NCBI GenBank assembly: GCA_025934695.1
Contig: JAICWS010000002.1
Span: 248,001 to 312,000 of the forward strand
Origin: Alphaproteobacteria bacterium
Lineage (GTDB): Bacteria; Pseudomonadota; Alphaproteobacteria; Micavibrionales; UBA2020
Direction: 5' to 3'
Length of the DNA: 64,000 bases
Translations under genes and position numbers: made by a program
Shown here: positions 43,906-54,201 of the stretch, one piece after another
Layout: every line of letters starts with the position of its first letter
Position numbering within the stretch: the first letter of the stretch is position 1
The notes under the pieces: generated by a model
What the model was told of the DNA's origin: nothing
Database searches by the model: none
Seen by the model: the letters and a program-made list of their open reading frames with translations, nothing else

Positions 43906-44829
43906 TTACTTGGCGTAAAGGGTGGTCAGGGTGGGCAGATGATCGCTGGCCACATCGGGCCCCGTGCCGAAAGAGGCGACGCCCAGATTCGCGCTCACCA
44001 GCACATGGTCGATGGGGATGCGAAACAGGAAGGGCAGCATCGCGGGCCAGCTGGTGTTGATGCCGCGCCTTTCCCGCGCGTTGCGCAGGCCTAAAGTTTT
44101 CGTCAGCTGCTTCATCGCCGGGCACCAGGGCGTGGCGTTGAAATCGCCGGTCAGGAACAGCCGCTCGGGCCTTTCGGCAGAGAAGCGCGCGGCGATGGCC
44201 GCGAATTCATCGTCACGTTTTTTGATATTCTCGTTCGGCGTGTAAGGGTGCAGCGATACGGCGTCGATCGGCTTGCCGCCCAGTTCGACGCGGAAGACGA
44301 TTGCCTCGGTGCGCGCGCCGCCGAAAGCGGCCTGTTCGATTTTCAGGAAGGGCAGTTTCGAGATTACGGCGACGCGGTAAGAATTGGTGCCGGTGGTGAC
44401 AAGCTGGTGCGGATAAACGTTTTTCAGCCCCTGCAGCATCGCCGCGAAATCCGGGTTGACCTCGCAGCAGGTCACGATATCCGGCTGCTCCTTGGCGATG
44501 AGGTTGCGTAAGAGTTCCGGCGTGCGGTTCGATTTCAGCACGTTGACCTGCAGCAGCTTGAGTTTCGGCGCATCCGGCATGGGCGGCTGCTGTGCGGGAA
44601 GCAGGTTCTTCAGCTCGATAAAGCTGATGCCGAAACAAAGGACCGACAGTGCTGTCGCGAGCCAGGCCTTGAAACACAGCGACAATATAAACAGGATGAT
44701 CGCGCCCGCGCTGTACTGCACGACGAAATGGCTGGGCAGGTCGATCAAGAGGTTCGGCCGGGCGGGCAGGCGCGGCGTCAGGTTCAGCAGCAGCAATCCC
44801 AGTGCCGCGATCAGCAGCAGCGCCGTCAT
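43906..44829 (-). CDS. Membrane-anchored EEP-family phosphodiesterase, second of a tandem pair
   Basis: The 307-residue protein has two or three N-terminal hydrophobic helices (ALLLIAALGLLLLNL; AGAIILFILSLCFKAWLATA) and a C-terminal endonuclease/exonuclease/phosphatase domain with LKLLQVNVLKSN, PDIVTCCEVNPDF, FLTGDFNATPW and ASDHLPTLT (Asn, Glu, Asp-x-Asn and Asp-His catalytic positions). Substrates in the family range from DNA and RNA to phospholipids; membrane topology places the domain outside or against the membrane. It overlaps its paralogue at ATGA. Confidence 0.82.
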   Translation of the reverse strand: MTALLLIAALGLLLLNLTPRLPARPNLLIDLPSHFVVQYSAGAIILFILSLCFKAWLATALSVLCFGISFIELKNLLPAQQPPMPDAPKLKLLQVNVLKSNRTPELLRNLIAKEQPDIVTCCEVNPDFAAMLQGLKNVYPHQLVTTGTNSYRVAVISKLPFLKIEQAAFGGARTEAIVFRVELGGKPIDAVSLHPYTPNENIKKRDDEFAAIAARFSAERPERLFLTGDFNATPWCPAMKQLTKTLGLRNARERRGINTSWPAMLPFLFRIPIDHVLVSANLGVASFGTGPDVASDHLPTLTTLYAK

Positions 44830-45809
44830 TTTACCGCCGCCAAAGTGGAAATAACAGGCAGATGATCGCTGCCGATCTGCGGGCCCAGTCTGTAATCCAG
44901 TACCATCATGTCATCGCTGAACAGCGTCTCGTCGATGGGGATGCGCATGAAGGCGGGAAAGAACGTGGGCCAGCTCAAGAACAATCCGCGATGTTCGCGC
45001 GCGTTGTGCAGGCGGGGATTGCGTTCCATCACGCCCCGCAGCGCCGGGCACCAGGGCGTCGCGTTGAAATCGCCCGCCACGATCACAGGGCCGGAAGCAT
45101 CGGCGACTTCCTTTTCAAACCCTGTGAAGGTCGCATCGCGCCCGGCGATATCGTTCACCGGGTTCGGCGTATGCAGGCTGACAAAACGCACCGTTTTCTT
45201 ATCCAGCGCGAAGGAAAACACATAGGCCGGCATTTCCGCAGCCGGCCAGGTGACGGTGCGCAGATTTTTTAGCGGACGGCGCGAGGCGACGGCGAGGCCG
45301 TCCGCGCCATGGTCATCCGGCTTGGCGTCCTGGTAAGGGTAATTATTGCGCAGGCCGCCCAGCATCCTGGTGAAGACCGTATTCGCTTCGGCCAGGATGA
45401 TGATATCTGGCTTCTCATCGACGATCAGCTGGCGCAAACGCGCTGGGTCCTTGTTCAGGAACAGGACGTTCGCCTGCAAAATTTTTAACGGGCTGCCATG
45501 TGCCTGAGCCGCCGGCGGTGTGGCAGGCAGCCAGGGCGAAAGCCGAAAGAAGCAGAGTCCCGCCGCCACGGCGAGGACCAGATACCAGCGCCAGCCGATC
45601 CGCGCATAAAGGCCGACGAATGCCAGCACGCCCGCGCCGATCAGGTACTGGAGGATGAAATGACTGGGCAGGTCGATCAGCGCATGGAGCCCGATATAGG
45701 GCAGCCATGCGGTCAGGCTGAAAATAAACACCAGCGCGACGCCGATGCGCGTCCATCGGCGGAGGATCACGGCAAAGAGGGACAGCGGCTGGGAGGTCGT
45801 TTCGGCCAT
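44826..45809 (-). CDS. Membrane-anchored EEP-family phosphodiesterase, first of a tandem pair
   Basis: The 327-residue paralogue starts at ATG 45809 (MAETTSQPLSLFAVIL); an open extension to 45908 runs through the terminator hairpin and is unlikely. It has N-terminal helices (IGVALVFIFSLTAWLPYIGL and YLIGAGVLAFVGLYARIGWR) and EEP motifs LKILQANVLFLN, PDIIILAEANTVF, IVAGDFNATPWCPALR and GSDHLPVIS. Both proteins share a LIDLPSHF motif between the first helices. A tandem duplication is clear. Confidence 0.82.
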   Translation of the reverse strand: MAETTSQPLSLFAVILRRWTRIGVALVFIFSLTAWLPYIGLHALIDLPSHFILQYLIGAGVLAFVGLYARIGWRWYLVLAVAAGLCFFRLSPWLPATPPAAQAHGSPLKILQANVLFLNKDPARLRQLIVDEKPDIIILAEANTVFTRMLGGLRNNYPYQDAKPDDHGADGLAVASRRPLKNLRTVTWPAAEMPAYVFSFALDKKTVRFVSLHTPNPVNDIAGRDATFTGFEKEVADASGPVIVAGDFNATPWCPALRGVMERNPRLHNAREHRGLFLSWPTFFPAFMRIPIDETLFSDDMMVLDYRLGPQIGSDHLPVISTLAAVK

Positions 45810-45863
45810 GGCTCCTGTATAGGGCGAAAGCGGTATTCCCGCAAGTTGTGCCCCTTTCGGATG

Positions 45864-45904
45864 AAAAGAGCCCGGTTCGCGGTCGGAGGTCCGCGAGCCG
45901 GGCT
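45864..45904 (-). terminator. Rho-independent terminator after the lipoprotein gene
   Basis: On the minus strand a 14-bp stem (45869-45882 with 45891-45904, one G-T pair or mismatch) with an 8-nt loop is followed by CTTTTC. It separates the lipoprotein gene from the EEP pair. Confidence 0.85.
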
Positions 45905-45931
45905 GCAAGGAGGGCCATTCATCCTATAAAA

Positions 45932-46597
45932 TCATGAACTCGGGACCGCGGGCCGCGCGGGCGGCGGCACCTGCTGCAAGGGGCGGCCATAGCCCGTGCG
46001 CGCCTTGAATTCCGTGCCCCAGGAACCGGCCTGGATGCCGCCGTTCGTGTTGATCGTGACCTTGTTGCCGATCGCGCCCACCACCTTGACGGCGGGGCCG
46101 GGATCGTTCGGATGCGCGAGCCCGTCCTCGACGGTGCTGGTGACCGGCATCGGCATCAGGTAAGTGGTGGTGCAATTGGTGCCGCAGGACATCGACATCG
46201 GCATCAGCACGATGTTCGTCTCGTCGTGGGTAATGACGGGCAGCTGCACATCCAGCTTGTCGCCCGAGCCGACATTGCCGGTAACTTCCAGCTTGCCGTT
46301 GCTGACGTCGATCTCGGTGTTGGCTGGCACATCGCCTTTGACAACCAGCGAGCCGTCGTAGACATAACGGCTGTCCGTCTTCAGTGCATGCGCGTCGACA
46401 GTGAGCACTTTCTCCGGGGCCGCGTCCTTGTAAACCATGGTGACGACCGTCGCTCCGTGCAGGCCGGGATCCTTCGCCATGTCGCCAAGATGCTGGGGCG
46501 AAGGCCCGCAACCGGTCAGGCTGGCGGCCAGGAAGCAGGCGGACAGGGCGATGCCGGCTTTTTTTGCGGCGCGGGAAAATGAATGTTTCAAGCTCAT
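45932..46597 (-). CDS. Outer- or inner-membrane lipoprotein, unknown function
   Basis: The 221-residue protein has a lipoprotein signal ending at LTGC (about residue 30). The mature part is beta-rich with alternating short strands (GSLVVKGDVPANTEIDVSNG, KLEVTGNVGSGDKLDVQLPV) resembling a bactofilin- or DUF-type beta-solenoid, then a pair of Cys in MSCGTNCTTTY and a Pro-rich C-terminus. AGGAG 7 nt before the ATG and a consensus promoter upstream support it. No family is recognised with certainty. Confidence 0.7.
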   Translation of the reverse strand: MSLKHSFSRAAKKAGIALSACFLAASLTGCGPSPQHLGDMAKDPGLHGATVVTMVYKDAAPEKVLTVDAHALKTDSRYVYDGSLVVKGDVPANTEIDVSNGKLEVTGNVGSGDKLDVQLPVITHDETNIVLMPMSMSCGTNCTTTYLMPMPVTSTVEDGLAHPNDPGPAVKVVGAIGNKVTINTNGGIQAGSWGTEFKARTGYGRPLQQVPPPARPAVPSS

Positions 46598-46617
46598 GGC
46601 CTTGCTCCTGTTCCTAT

Positions 46618-46645
46618 ATCATATCAAATAGATATGAATTGTCAA
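46618..46645 (-). promoter_or_regulatory. Promoter with embedded inverted repeat, lipoprotein gene
   Basis: Minus-strand TTGACA (46640-46645) and TATGAT (46618-46623) have a 16-nt spacer. A perfect inverted repeat TCATATC (46619-46625) / GATATGA (46631-46637) overlaps the -10 box, the arrangement of a repressor operator. Confidence 0.6.
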
Positions 46646-46690
46646 AAACAGGCCGATAACATACTGATATAATAGGAATTAGCGGCAACG

Positions 46691-46710
46691 AAAACGGCCC
46701 CGCAGGGCCG
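46691..46710 (-). terminator. Rho-independent terminator of the Ser/Gly-rich secreted protein gene
   Basis: On the minus strand CGGCCC-TGCG-GGGCCG is followed by TTTTCGTT, 30 bp after the stop at 46741. Confidence 0.8.
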
Positions 46711-46740
46711 GAATCGGTAGTCGGAAGAAGAGATTTCGCG

Positions 46741-47130
46741 TTAGTGAGTGCCGCCCGTGACGCTGACCGCGTTGCCGCCGCTGGAACCGGTCACGCTGAC
46801 GCCGCTGGACGAATTGCTTCCCGTGACGCTCTGGCTATCGCCGAAGCTGCTGATGGCGATGCTCTGGCCGGTGCTGTTGTTGCCGGCGACGCTCGTGTTT
46901 CCGATCTGGGAGGAGCCGGCAACGCTGGTGGCGTTGCTCTGCGCGAAGCCGACACTGGCGTTGGCCTGCAGGTTGCTGGGAATGCCCACGCTGGTGTTGG
47001 AGCTGACGCCATCGGGGCAGGCCGCCACGACCGGGCCGCTCTTGCAGAAGGCGATCGATCCATCCGCCTGGGCATGCGCGGAAACCGCAATGGCGGCGAG
47101 CAGAACGACAGTGAACAGCGATGCTTTCAT
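46741..47130 (-). CDS. Small secreted Ser/Gly/Asn-rich repeat protein
   Basis: The 129-residue protein has a signal peptide (residues 1-21, ending AHAQA), a short Cys-containing region (AFCKSGPVVAACPDG), and then 85 residues of low complexity in which the words SVAG, SVTG and NTSVxxx recur about every 8-12 residues (NTSVAGNNSTG, QSVTGSNSSSG, VSVTGSSGG). Such sequences tend to form beta-structure or fibres. It has its own promoter and terminator. No family recognised. Confidence 0.65.
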   Translation of the reverse strand: MKASLFTVVLLAAIAVSAHAQADGSIAFCKSGPVVAACPDGVSSNTSVGIPSNLQANASVGFAQSNATSVAGSSQIGNTSVAGNNSTGQSIAISSFGDSQSVTGSNSSSGVSVTGSSGGNAVSVTGGTH

Positions 47131-47173
47131 GGCTTAAACCCTTTTTTAAAAACGATGTCGAAAACTGCCGGCT

Positions 47174-47202
47174 ATAATGCCTTAAATAATATGTAAAGTC
47201 AA
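47174..47202 (-). promoter_or_regulatory. Putative promoter of the secreted repeat protein
   Basis: Minus-strand TTGACT (47197-47202) and CATTAT (47174-47179) are spaced by 17 nt, 44 nt before the ATG. Confidence 0.5.
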
Positions 47203-47224
47203 GGCCGGCTCTACCAAGGACAGC

Positions 47225-47566
47225 TTACTTGCTGACGGTGCCCGCCACGATCTGCCAGCCTTGCGGCTTTTTCACCCAAACCCGCATGAATTTCAACGAG
47301 AAAGCGCCTTTCGGGCCCTCGTAATGCCCCCGGCACTGGACGACGGCGGCACTGCCGTGGTCGATGATATCGAAGTCCGACATTTCGACCTTCGTGAACT
47401 TGACGGGGCCGCCGGGCTGGTGGGCGGCCACGACCATCGCTTTCGCGCGCTGCCCGTCCAGCAGGGCGTCGTCGGCGAGATGGGCCTCGAAAAAAGCGGG
47501 ATCGGGGCCCAGCTCCGCCAGACGCAGGCGCTCTTCGAGCGCCTTGATATCATCGACCGTGCTCAA
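47225..47566 (-). CDS. NTF2-like (SnoaL/DUF4440) protein
   Basis: The 113-residue protein has the NTF2-like fold pattern: N-terminal helix with [20 protein letters not shown], then LADDALLDG, and strands [12 protein letters not shown] and [20 protein letters not shown]. Such small proteins serve as enzymes or binding domains; nothing points to a substrate. The TTG start overlaps the icd stop (TTGA), so it is the last gene of the DUF2794-Sel1-icd operon. Confidence 0.75.
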   Translation of the reverse strand: MSTVDDIKALEERLRLAELGPDPAFFEAHLADDALLDGQRAKAMVVAAHQPGGPVKFTKVEMSDFDIIDHGSAAVVQCRGHYEGPKGAFSLKFMRVWVKKPQGWQIVAGTVSK

Positions 47567-48783
47567 GCCGCCTTGCGCATCGCGACGTTCAGGTTCTGGA
47601 TGAGTTTATCCATGAACTGCTCCGTCGTCAGGTGCGGCTGCTTTTCGCCGATGAGTAGCGCCAGGTCCTTCGTCATGTCGCCCGCTTCCACGGTGGAAAC
47701 GCAGATGCGTTCCAGCGTGTCGGCGAAATTCACGACGTCGGGCGTGTTGTCGAACTTGCCGCGGTACTTCAGCCCTTGCGTCCAGGCAAAGATCGAGGCG
47801 ATCGGGTTGGTCGAGGTCGGCTTGCCTTGCTGGTGTAGGCGATAGTGGCGCGTAACCGTGCCGTGCGCGGCCTCGGTTTCCACCGTCTTGCCGTCAGGGG
47901 TCAGCAGCACCGAGGTCATCAGGCCCAAAGAGCCGAAGCCCTGCGCGACAGAATCCGACTGCACGTCGCCGTCGTAGTTCTTGCAGGCCCAGAGGAAGCC
48001 GCCGTCCCATTTCATGGCGGAAGCGACCATGTCGTCGATGAGGCGGTGCTCGTAGGTCAGGCCGGCTTTTTCGAACTGCGCCTTGAACTCGGCGTCATAG
48101 ATGCGCTGGAAGATATCCTTGAACTCGCCGTCATAGGCTTTCAGAATCGTGTTCTTGGTCGACATATAGACCGGGTATTTGCGCTGCAGGCCGTAGGTGA
48201 GGCAGGCGCGCGCGAAGCCCTCGATCGACTCGTTCGTGTTATACATGCCCATGGCGACGCCGGGGCCGTCGAACTTGTGGACTTCCCAGGTCTGCTTCTC
48301 GCCACTCTCGGGCTCGAACACCATCGTGAGCTTGCCGGGGCCTTTGATCTTCACGTCGGTCGCGCGGTACTGGTCGCCGAAAGCATGGCGGCCGATGACG
48401 ATCGGCTTCGTCCAGGAGGTGACAAGGCGCGGCACATTCTTGCAGATGATCGGCTCGCGGAAGACGGTTCCATTGAGAATGTTCCGGATCGTGCCGTTGG
48501 GCGATTTCCACATTTTTTTCAGGTTGAATTCCTTGACGCGCGCCTCGTCGGGCGTGATGGTCGCGCATTTGACGCCGACGCCGTATTTCTTGATGGCGTT
48601 GGCCGCGTCGACCGTGATCTTGTCGTCGGTCTTGTCGCGGTTCTCGATGGACAGGTCGCAGGAAATCAGCTCGACGTCGAGATAGGGCTTGATCATGCGG
48701 TCGATGATCATGTCCCAGATGATGCGGGTCATTTCATCGCCGTTCATCTCGACGAGCGGGGTTTTTACCTTGATCTTAGTCAT
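47563..48783 (-). CDS. icd: NADP-dependent isocitrate dehydrogenase
   Basis: The 406-residue enzyme (isocitrate + NADP to 2-oxoglutarate + CO2 + NADPH) is of the eukaryote-like homodimeric type: [37 protein letters not shown], then [34 protein letters not shown], and [20 protein letters not shown], then [14 protein letters not shown]. Length matches the family. Its ATG lies within the 3' end of the Sel1 gene. Confidence 0.95.
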   Translation of the reverse strand: MTKIKVKTPLVEMNGDEMTRIIWDMIIDRMIKPYLDVELISCDLSIENRDKTDDKITVDAANAIKKYGVGVKCATITPDEARVKEFNLKKMWKSPNGTIRNILNGTVFREPIICKNVPRLVTSWTKPIVIGRHAFGDQYRATDVKIKGPGKLTMVFEPESGEKQTWEVHKFDGPGVAMGMYNTNESIEGFARACLTYGLQRKYPVYMSTKNTILKAYDGEFKDIFQRIYDAEFKAQFEKAGLTYEHRLIDDMVASAMKWDGGFLWACKNYDGDVQSDSVAQGFGSLGLMTSVLLTPDGKTVETEAAHGTVTRHYRLHQQGKPTSTNPIASIFAWTQGLKYRGKFDNTPDVVNFADTLERICVSTVEAGDMTKDLALLIGEKQPHLTTEQFMDKLIQNLNVAMRKAA

Positions 48784-49453
48784 TGTAGTGGAACTCCTTC
48801 CTTGTATCTTCCGGTTCTTTCACGGCCGTTTTATCGTCCTTGGCCGCTTTTTTTTCTTTTGCGGCGTCCTTCTTGTCTTTCCCGTTTTTTCCATCGTCCT
48901 CGCCAAGATCGGGCGGCGGCAGCGTTTTGCGGGCGTTCGCTTCGTCTTTCAGGATCACGGCCATCGCTTCGGGCTGGCGCTTCAGCCAGTCCTTCGCACC
49001 CTGCCGCGCTTCGCGGAATGCGTCCGGCGCCAGGCTCTTCGACAGGCGCTGCAGTTCCGATTTTGACCAGGCGGCTTCCTTGCCGGTCGAATGGTCGGCG
49101 TCCAGCGCGTACCACTGGCAGGCGAGAACGTAATCATGGTTATGCTTGGCGAGCGCACCCAAACGGAAGAAGGCGGGCGTAAAGCCGTGGCGCGCCGAAA
49201 TCTCGAACCAGTAATGCGCCTTCACACGGTTCTTCTCGAGGCCGCCCTTGCCCTTGCTGTACAGGTCGCCCAGGATGAATTGCGCGCGCGCGTCGCCTTC
49301 GCTCGCCAGCGTCATGAGGTCCTGCATCGGGAGCTCGTCGTCCTTGTTCAGCTTCACGTAGACGGGGTCTTCGTAATAGCGGATGCCGGCCGCAAGCGCG
49401 TCGGTCGCAAAGAAAGCAAGGCAGCACAGGGCAAGGAATAAAAGGCGCTTCAT
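48776..49453 (-). CDS. Exported Sel1-repeat protein with charged C-terminus
   Basis: The 225-residue protein has a signal peptide (residues 1-21, ending ALA), about three Sel1-type repeats ([60 protein letters not shown]) and a Lys/Asp/Glu-rich disordered tail (residues 175-225). It overlaps both DUF2794 (4 bp) and icd (8 bp). The overlap with icd suggests co-expression; it need not mean a metabolic role. Confidence 0.78.
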   Translation of the reverse strand: MKRLLFLALCCLAFFATDALAAGIRYYEDPVYVKLNKDDELPMQDLMTLASEGDARAQFILGDLYSKGKGGLEKNRVKAHYWFEISARHGFTPAFFRLGALAKHNHDYVLACQWYALDADHSTGKEAAWSKSELQRLSKSLAPDAFREARQGAKDWLKRQPEAMAVILKDEANARKTLPPPDLGEDDGKNGKDKKDAAKEKKAAKDDKTAVKEPEDTRKEFHYND

Positions 49454-49767
49454 TTTTGTTCTTCGAAGATTTCCAGCACGTCGCTTAAGGACGAACTCTG
49501 CTTGAGCGTTTTGTTACCCGAATATACCGCATATTGCGAGGGCTTCAAGAAACTGCGCGACGGGATCTTGGCGATGGCGTAAAGCGGATTTTCCTGCGCC
49601 GAGCGGTAGACCGAGAAGATCGCCATGTCGGGCAGGCTGTCGATAGCATAATCCCGCCATTCGCCGCGCTTCACCCGCTCCCCATACACCCCCAGGATGA
49701 GGCTCAGTTCCCCCCTGCTGAAGGTCGGTTTTCCGGCACGGAGTCTGTCGCGAAAATAAAGGAGCAT
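49450..49767 (-). CDS. DUF2794 protein
   Basis: The start at ATG 49767 gives 105 residues; a TTG at 49830 would add 21. The core FSRGELSLILGVYGERVKRG, then EWRDYAIDSLPDMAIFSVYR and NPLYAIAK match DUF2794, found almost only in alphaproteobacteria. Function is unknown. It opens the DUF2794-Sel1-icd-NTF2 operon. Confidence 0.82.
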   Translation of the reverse strand: MLLYFRDRLRAGKPTFSRGELSLILGVYGERVKRGEWRDYAIDSLPDMAIFSVYRSAQENPLYAIAKIPSRSFLKPSQYAVYSGNKTLKQSSSLSDVLEIFEEQK

Positions 49768-49853
49768 CTTTCGTAAATAAGCTCTTGAAACGAGGTGGGG
49801 GTATCTTAGTCTTAACGCTGCCGAAAGCAAGGTTTTATAAGGAGATTTGCCCC

Positions 49854-50417
49854 ATGCCCCCGATGCAGACCCCCGCTTTTCAAGCTGGCGCCAGGCCGCA
49901 TGATTTCAAGCTCAAAGGCATCGACGGAAAGACCTATACGCTCAAGGACGTGACTGGCCCCAAGGGTACGCTCGTCATGTTCATCTGCAACCATTGCCCC
50001 TTTGTCAAGACGATTGCCGACCGCCTCGCGGCCGACATGAAGGCGCTGCAGCAAAAAGGCATCGGCGTGGTCGCCATCATGCCCAACGACGTCACCACGC
50101 ATCCCGAAGATTCCTTTGAAAATATGCAGAAATTCGCAAAGCAGCACGGCTTCACCTTTCCTTACGTCATCGACGAGAAGCAGGAGACCGCGAAAGCCTA
50201 TGGCGCGGTCTGCACGCCCGACTTCTTCGGCTACAACAAGGACGGCGAACTCCAGTACCGCGGCCGCCTCGATGCCGTGAATCCCTCCAAACCCGCCACT
50301 CCCGATACGCGCAAGGAACTGCTGGAAGCGATGACGCAGGTCGCCGACACCGGCAAAGGCCCGGCCGAGCAGATCCCCTCCATCGGCTGCGGCGTGAAGT
50401 GGAAGAAGGCCGGATAG
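49854..50417 (+). CDS. Thioredoxin-fold peroxiredoxin-like protein
   Basis: The 187-residue protein starts at ATG 49854 after AAGGAG. It has a redoxin fold (ARPHDFKLKGIDGKTYTLKD), VMFICNHCPFVKTIADRLAA with a C-N-H-C motif, and VCTPDFFGYNKDGELQYRGR, matching the AhpC/TSA-like thioredoxin family in which the CNHCPF motif is typical. It probably reduces disulfides or peroxides in the cytoplasm, as there is no signal peptide. A C-terminal Cys occurs in SIGCGVKW. Confidence 0.85.
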   Translation: MPPMQTPAFQAGARPHDFKLKGIDGKTYTLKDVTGPKGTLVMFICNHCPFVKTIADRLAADMKALQQKGIGVVAIMPNDVTTHPEDSFENMQKFAKQHGFTFPYVIDEKQETAKAYGAVCTPDFFGYNKDGELQYRGRLDAVNPSKPATPDTRKELLEAMTQVADTGKGPAEQIPSIGCGVKWKKAG

Positions 50418-50423
50418 TTTTAT

Positions 50424-51971
<1,548 letters not shown>

Positions 51972-52184
51972 TTTCTTCCGGCCTTAAAAGCGGCGGGAGC
52001 GAATCTCATAAAAGGGGCTTTAATGCTTGGCGAAGTAAATCCCATAAGATGGCATTTATCAAGGCCGCGTCATGGCCGAGCATTCAGCATTTTCATTATG
52101 TAAAAATAGATTGTCTATTCCCCGGCTTGTAACGCTATGGTAATTATCTTTCTGACAATAACATCATCAAAAGCCGTCTCTATC

Positions 52185-53348
52185 ATGTCCCAGTGGGAAG
52201 ACCTCGACCCTGAACAAACGCGCCGCCGGATGCTCGACGATCCGGCGCAGGCGGACGCGTTGATCCGGGCAGACAGGAATCTCATCGCGGCAATGATGCG
52301 CAATCCCATCGACCATAAATCTTTAGGCGACGCCCTGCGCGATCACGCCAATCCCGACCGCCTCGTCATAAATGGAATGCCGGCCCTGCATGTCGCCGTC
52401 CACAAACGGGACATTCGCGCGCTGTCCCTGCTGCTCGATCACGGCGCGCGCGTCGACGACTGGGACGCGGAAGGGGCGACCGCGCTCGACGAAGCCTATC
52501 GCAAGGGCTTTGCCGAGGGCGTCAGAAGGCTGAAACTTTTCCGCGCCGAAACGCGGCTGATCGCCGCATCCGGCGATGAAGAACCGGAACCGGTCGAGGC
52601 CGCCGCCTATCAGATCCGCATGAACAAGCACCTGCTGAAAATGATCGAGCGCGGCGACGCCGTGCAGGTGCGGCAGGCGATCGACCTCGGCGCGGACGTC
52701 AACATGATGGACGGTTACAGTTTCATGCCGCCGCTGCATGCGGCGGCCGTGCGCTGCCAGCCCGACAAGGTGAAAATCCTGCTCGACGCCGGCGCCGATG
52801 TGTTCCGGCATACGAAAAACGGCGAAGACGTGCTCGACGCGCTCTGGCAGGCGCCGCCGCGCCAGCTGTTCGGCCCCGAATGGCAGGCGGTTTACGATTG
52901 TTTGCGCGAGAAAGGCTATAACAATCTTTTCCCGCGCCACCCAGCCGACATGACGCTCGACGATCTGCGCCAGCCGCTTCCCGACGGAAAAAAGGACGCG
53001 CCGACCCTGCTGCATTACCTCGTGCGCTGCGGCCACGCGGATGTCGTCTTCGACGTGCTGAAACGCAATCCGGATGACCGTCTTACCGCCGCCGAGATGC
53101 TGGCGGTCGCGCCGCGCTACCGCAAGACGCTGGTCGAAGCCTTCGCGGAAACCGGCCGGCTCGCGGATGTCTTCACGGCGGATGTCTGGCAGGGACGGCT
53201 TGAGGAAATGATGTCGCTCAAACCCCATGCCGATAAAGCGTTTTCGTTCCAGAAGGTGGATTTCGACAAAGCCGCGGCCGACGTGCGCGCGCGCCGCCTG
53301 CAGGACCTCAAGATCAAAGCGCCGAAACTCAAACTGAAGCCGAATTAA
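52185..53348 (+). CDS. Ankyrin-repeat protein G, first of second cluster
   Basis: The start at ATG 52185 gives 387 residues; ATG 52137 is possible but a putative promoter (TTGTCT 52111-52116) argues against it. It has about five ankyrin repeats split in two blocks (GMPALHVAVHKRDIRALSLL at about 65-100, FMPPLHAAAVRCQPDKVKIL at about 175-210). The C-terminal 100 residues are not ankyrin and end RRLQDLKIKAPKLKLKPN. No signal peptide. The final region resembles the C-terminal module of the next two proteins. Confidence 0.83.
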   Translation: MSQWEDLDPEQTRRRMLDDPAQADALIRADRNLIAAMMRNPIDHKSLGDALRDHANPDRLVINGMPALHVAVHKRDIRALSLLLDHGARVDDWDAEGATALDEAYRKGFAEGVRRLKLFRAETRLIAASGDEEPEPVEAAAYQIRMNKHLLKMIERGDAVQVRQAIDLGADVNMMDGYSFMPPLHAAAVRCQPDKVKILLDAGADVFRHTKNGEDVLDALWQAPPRQLFGPEWQAVYDCLREKGYNNLFPRHPADMTLDDLRQPLPDGKKDAPTLLHYLVRCGHADVVFDVLKRNPDDRLTAAEMLAVAPRYRKTLVEAFAETGRLADVFTADVWQGRLEEMMSLKPHADKAFSFQKVDFDKAAADVRARRLQDLKIKAPKLKLKPN

Positions 53349-53357
53349 GGAGCAGCC

Positions 53358-54053
53358 ATGTCCAGCATCCCCTCCGAAAAGGAAATCGACAGCGCCTTTC
53401 AGGCGAAGGATGTCGCAGGCCTGCTGCGCATGCTTGACGGCGGTCTCGATCCGAACTGGACGAATGCCTCCGGCGACACGCTGCTCCACGGCGCGGCGAA
53501 GCTGGGCGACCTCGGCCTCGTCGAAAAGCTTCTCGAAAAAGGCGCGACGGCGCGCGCGTATAACCGCGAGACCGAAACGCCCTGGGATATTGCCGTCAGC
53601 TGGGGCAACGACGATGCGGCGAAAATCCTCAGGAAACATATCGCCGATGAGACCCTCACGCGCGGCAATGACCCGATCGCGTTCCAGTCGCTCGCCGATA
53701 TCCGCGCGACAGCTGAAGAAACCGGCGTCAGCCCCTTGCACGAGATCGCGCGGCGCGGCCAGCTCAACCAGCTTCTCGCCCTCAAAGACGCGCAGGATTT
53801 AAGCGCCGGCGATCTGCTCGTCCGGAATCTCGACGGCGATACGGTACTGCTGAACATCTGCCAGCATGGCCAGTTGCCGCTGCTCGCGAAGACGGAACTG
53901 TGGATGAAGCGGCCGCAGGACTTCCAGCAGCTCTGGACCCATGTGCCCGCGCATTATAAAAAAGAAGTTGACTATGACGCCTTCATCGCCGCGTTGCGGC
54001 AGGCGAAACTTCAGTCTTATGGCAAGCCAAAGCTGAAAGGCTTTCAAAAATAA
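53358..54053 (+). CDS. Ankyrin-repeat protein H
   Basis: The 231-residue protein follows after 9 nt (AAGGAG RBS). Three or four repeats occupy residues 20-180 (GDTLLHGAAKLGDLGLVEKL, GDTVLLNICQHGQLPLLAKT). The last 45 residues form a different module, FQQLWTHVPAHYKKEVDYDA then FIAALRQAKL, homologous to the end of the next protein, and the C-terminus is GFQK, with Phe at -3. Confidence 0.82.
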   Translation: MSSIPSEKEIDSAFQAKDVAGLLRMLDGGLDPNWTNASGDTLLHGAAKLGDLGLVEKLLEKGATARAYNRETETPWDIAVSWGNDDAAKILRKHIADETLTRGNDPIAFQSLADIRATAEETGVSPLHEIARRGQLNQLLALKDAQDLSAGDLLVRNLDGDTVLLNICQHGQLPLLAKTELWMKRPQDFQQLWTHVPAHYKKEVDYDAFIAALRQAKLQSYGKPKLKGFQK

Positions 54054-54114
54054 CGAAGTGATCAGCGTCAGGATATTTTCCTGAACCGTGCAAAATCTCT
54101 TTCGCCAAGAGGGA

Positions 54115-54143
54115 TTGCAAAACGTAACCCGCATCCCTACCAT
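54115..54143 (+). promoter_or_regulatory. Putative promoter of ankyrin gene I
   Basis: TTGCAA (54115-54120) and TACCAT (54138-54143) are spaced by 17 nt, 53 nt before the ATG at 54202. Confidence 0.4.
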
Positions 54144-54201
54144 AACCGTTATGTTCAATTCATAGATAAGGGATTCGTACCTTAACGGGGCGGGGCGACG
54201 C

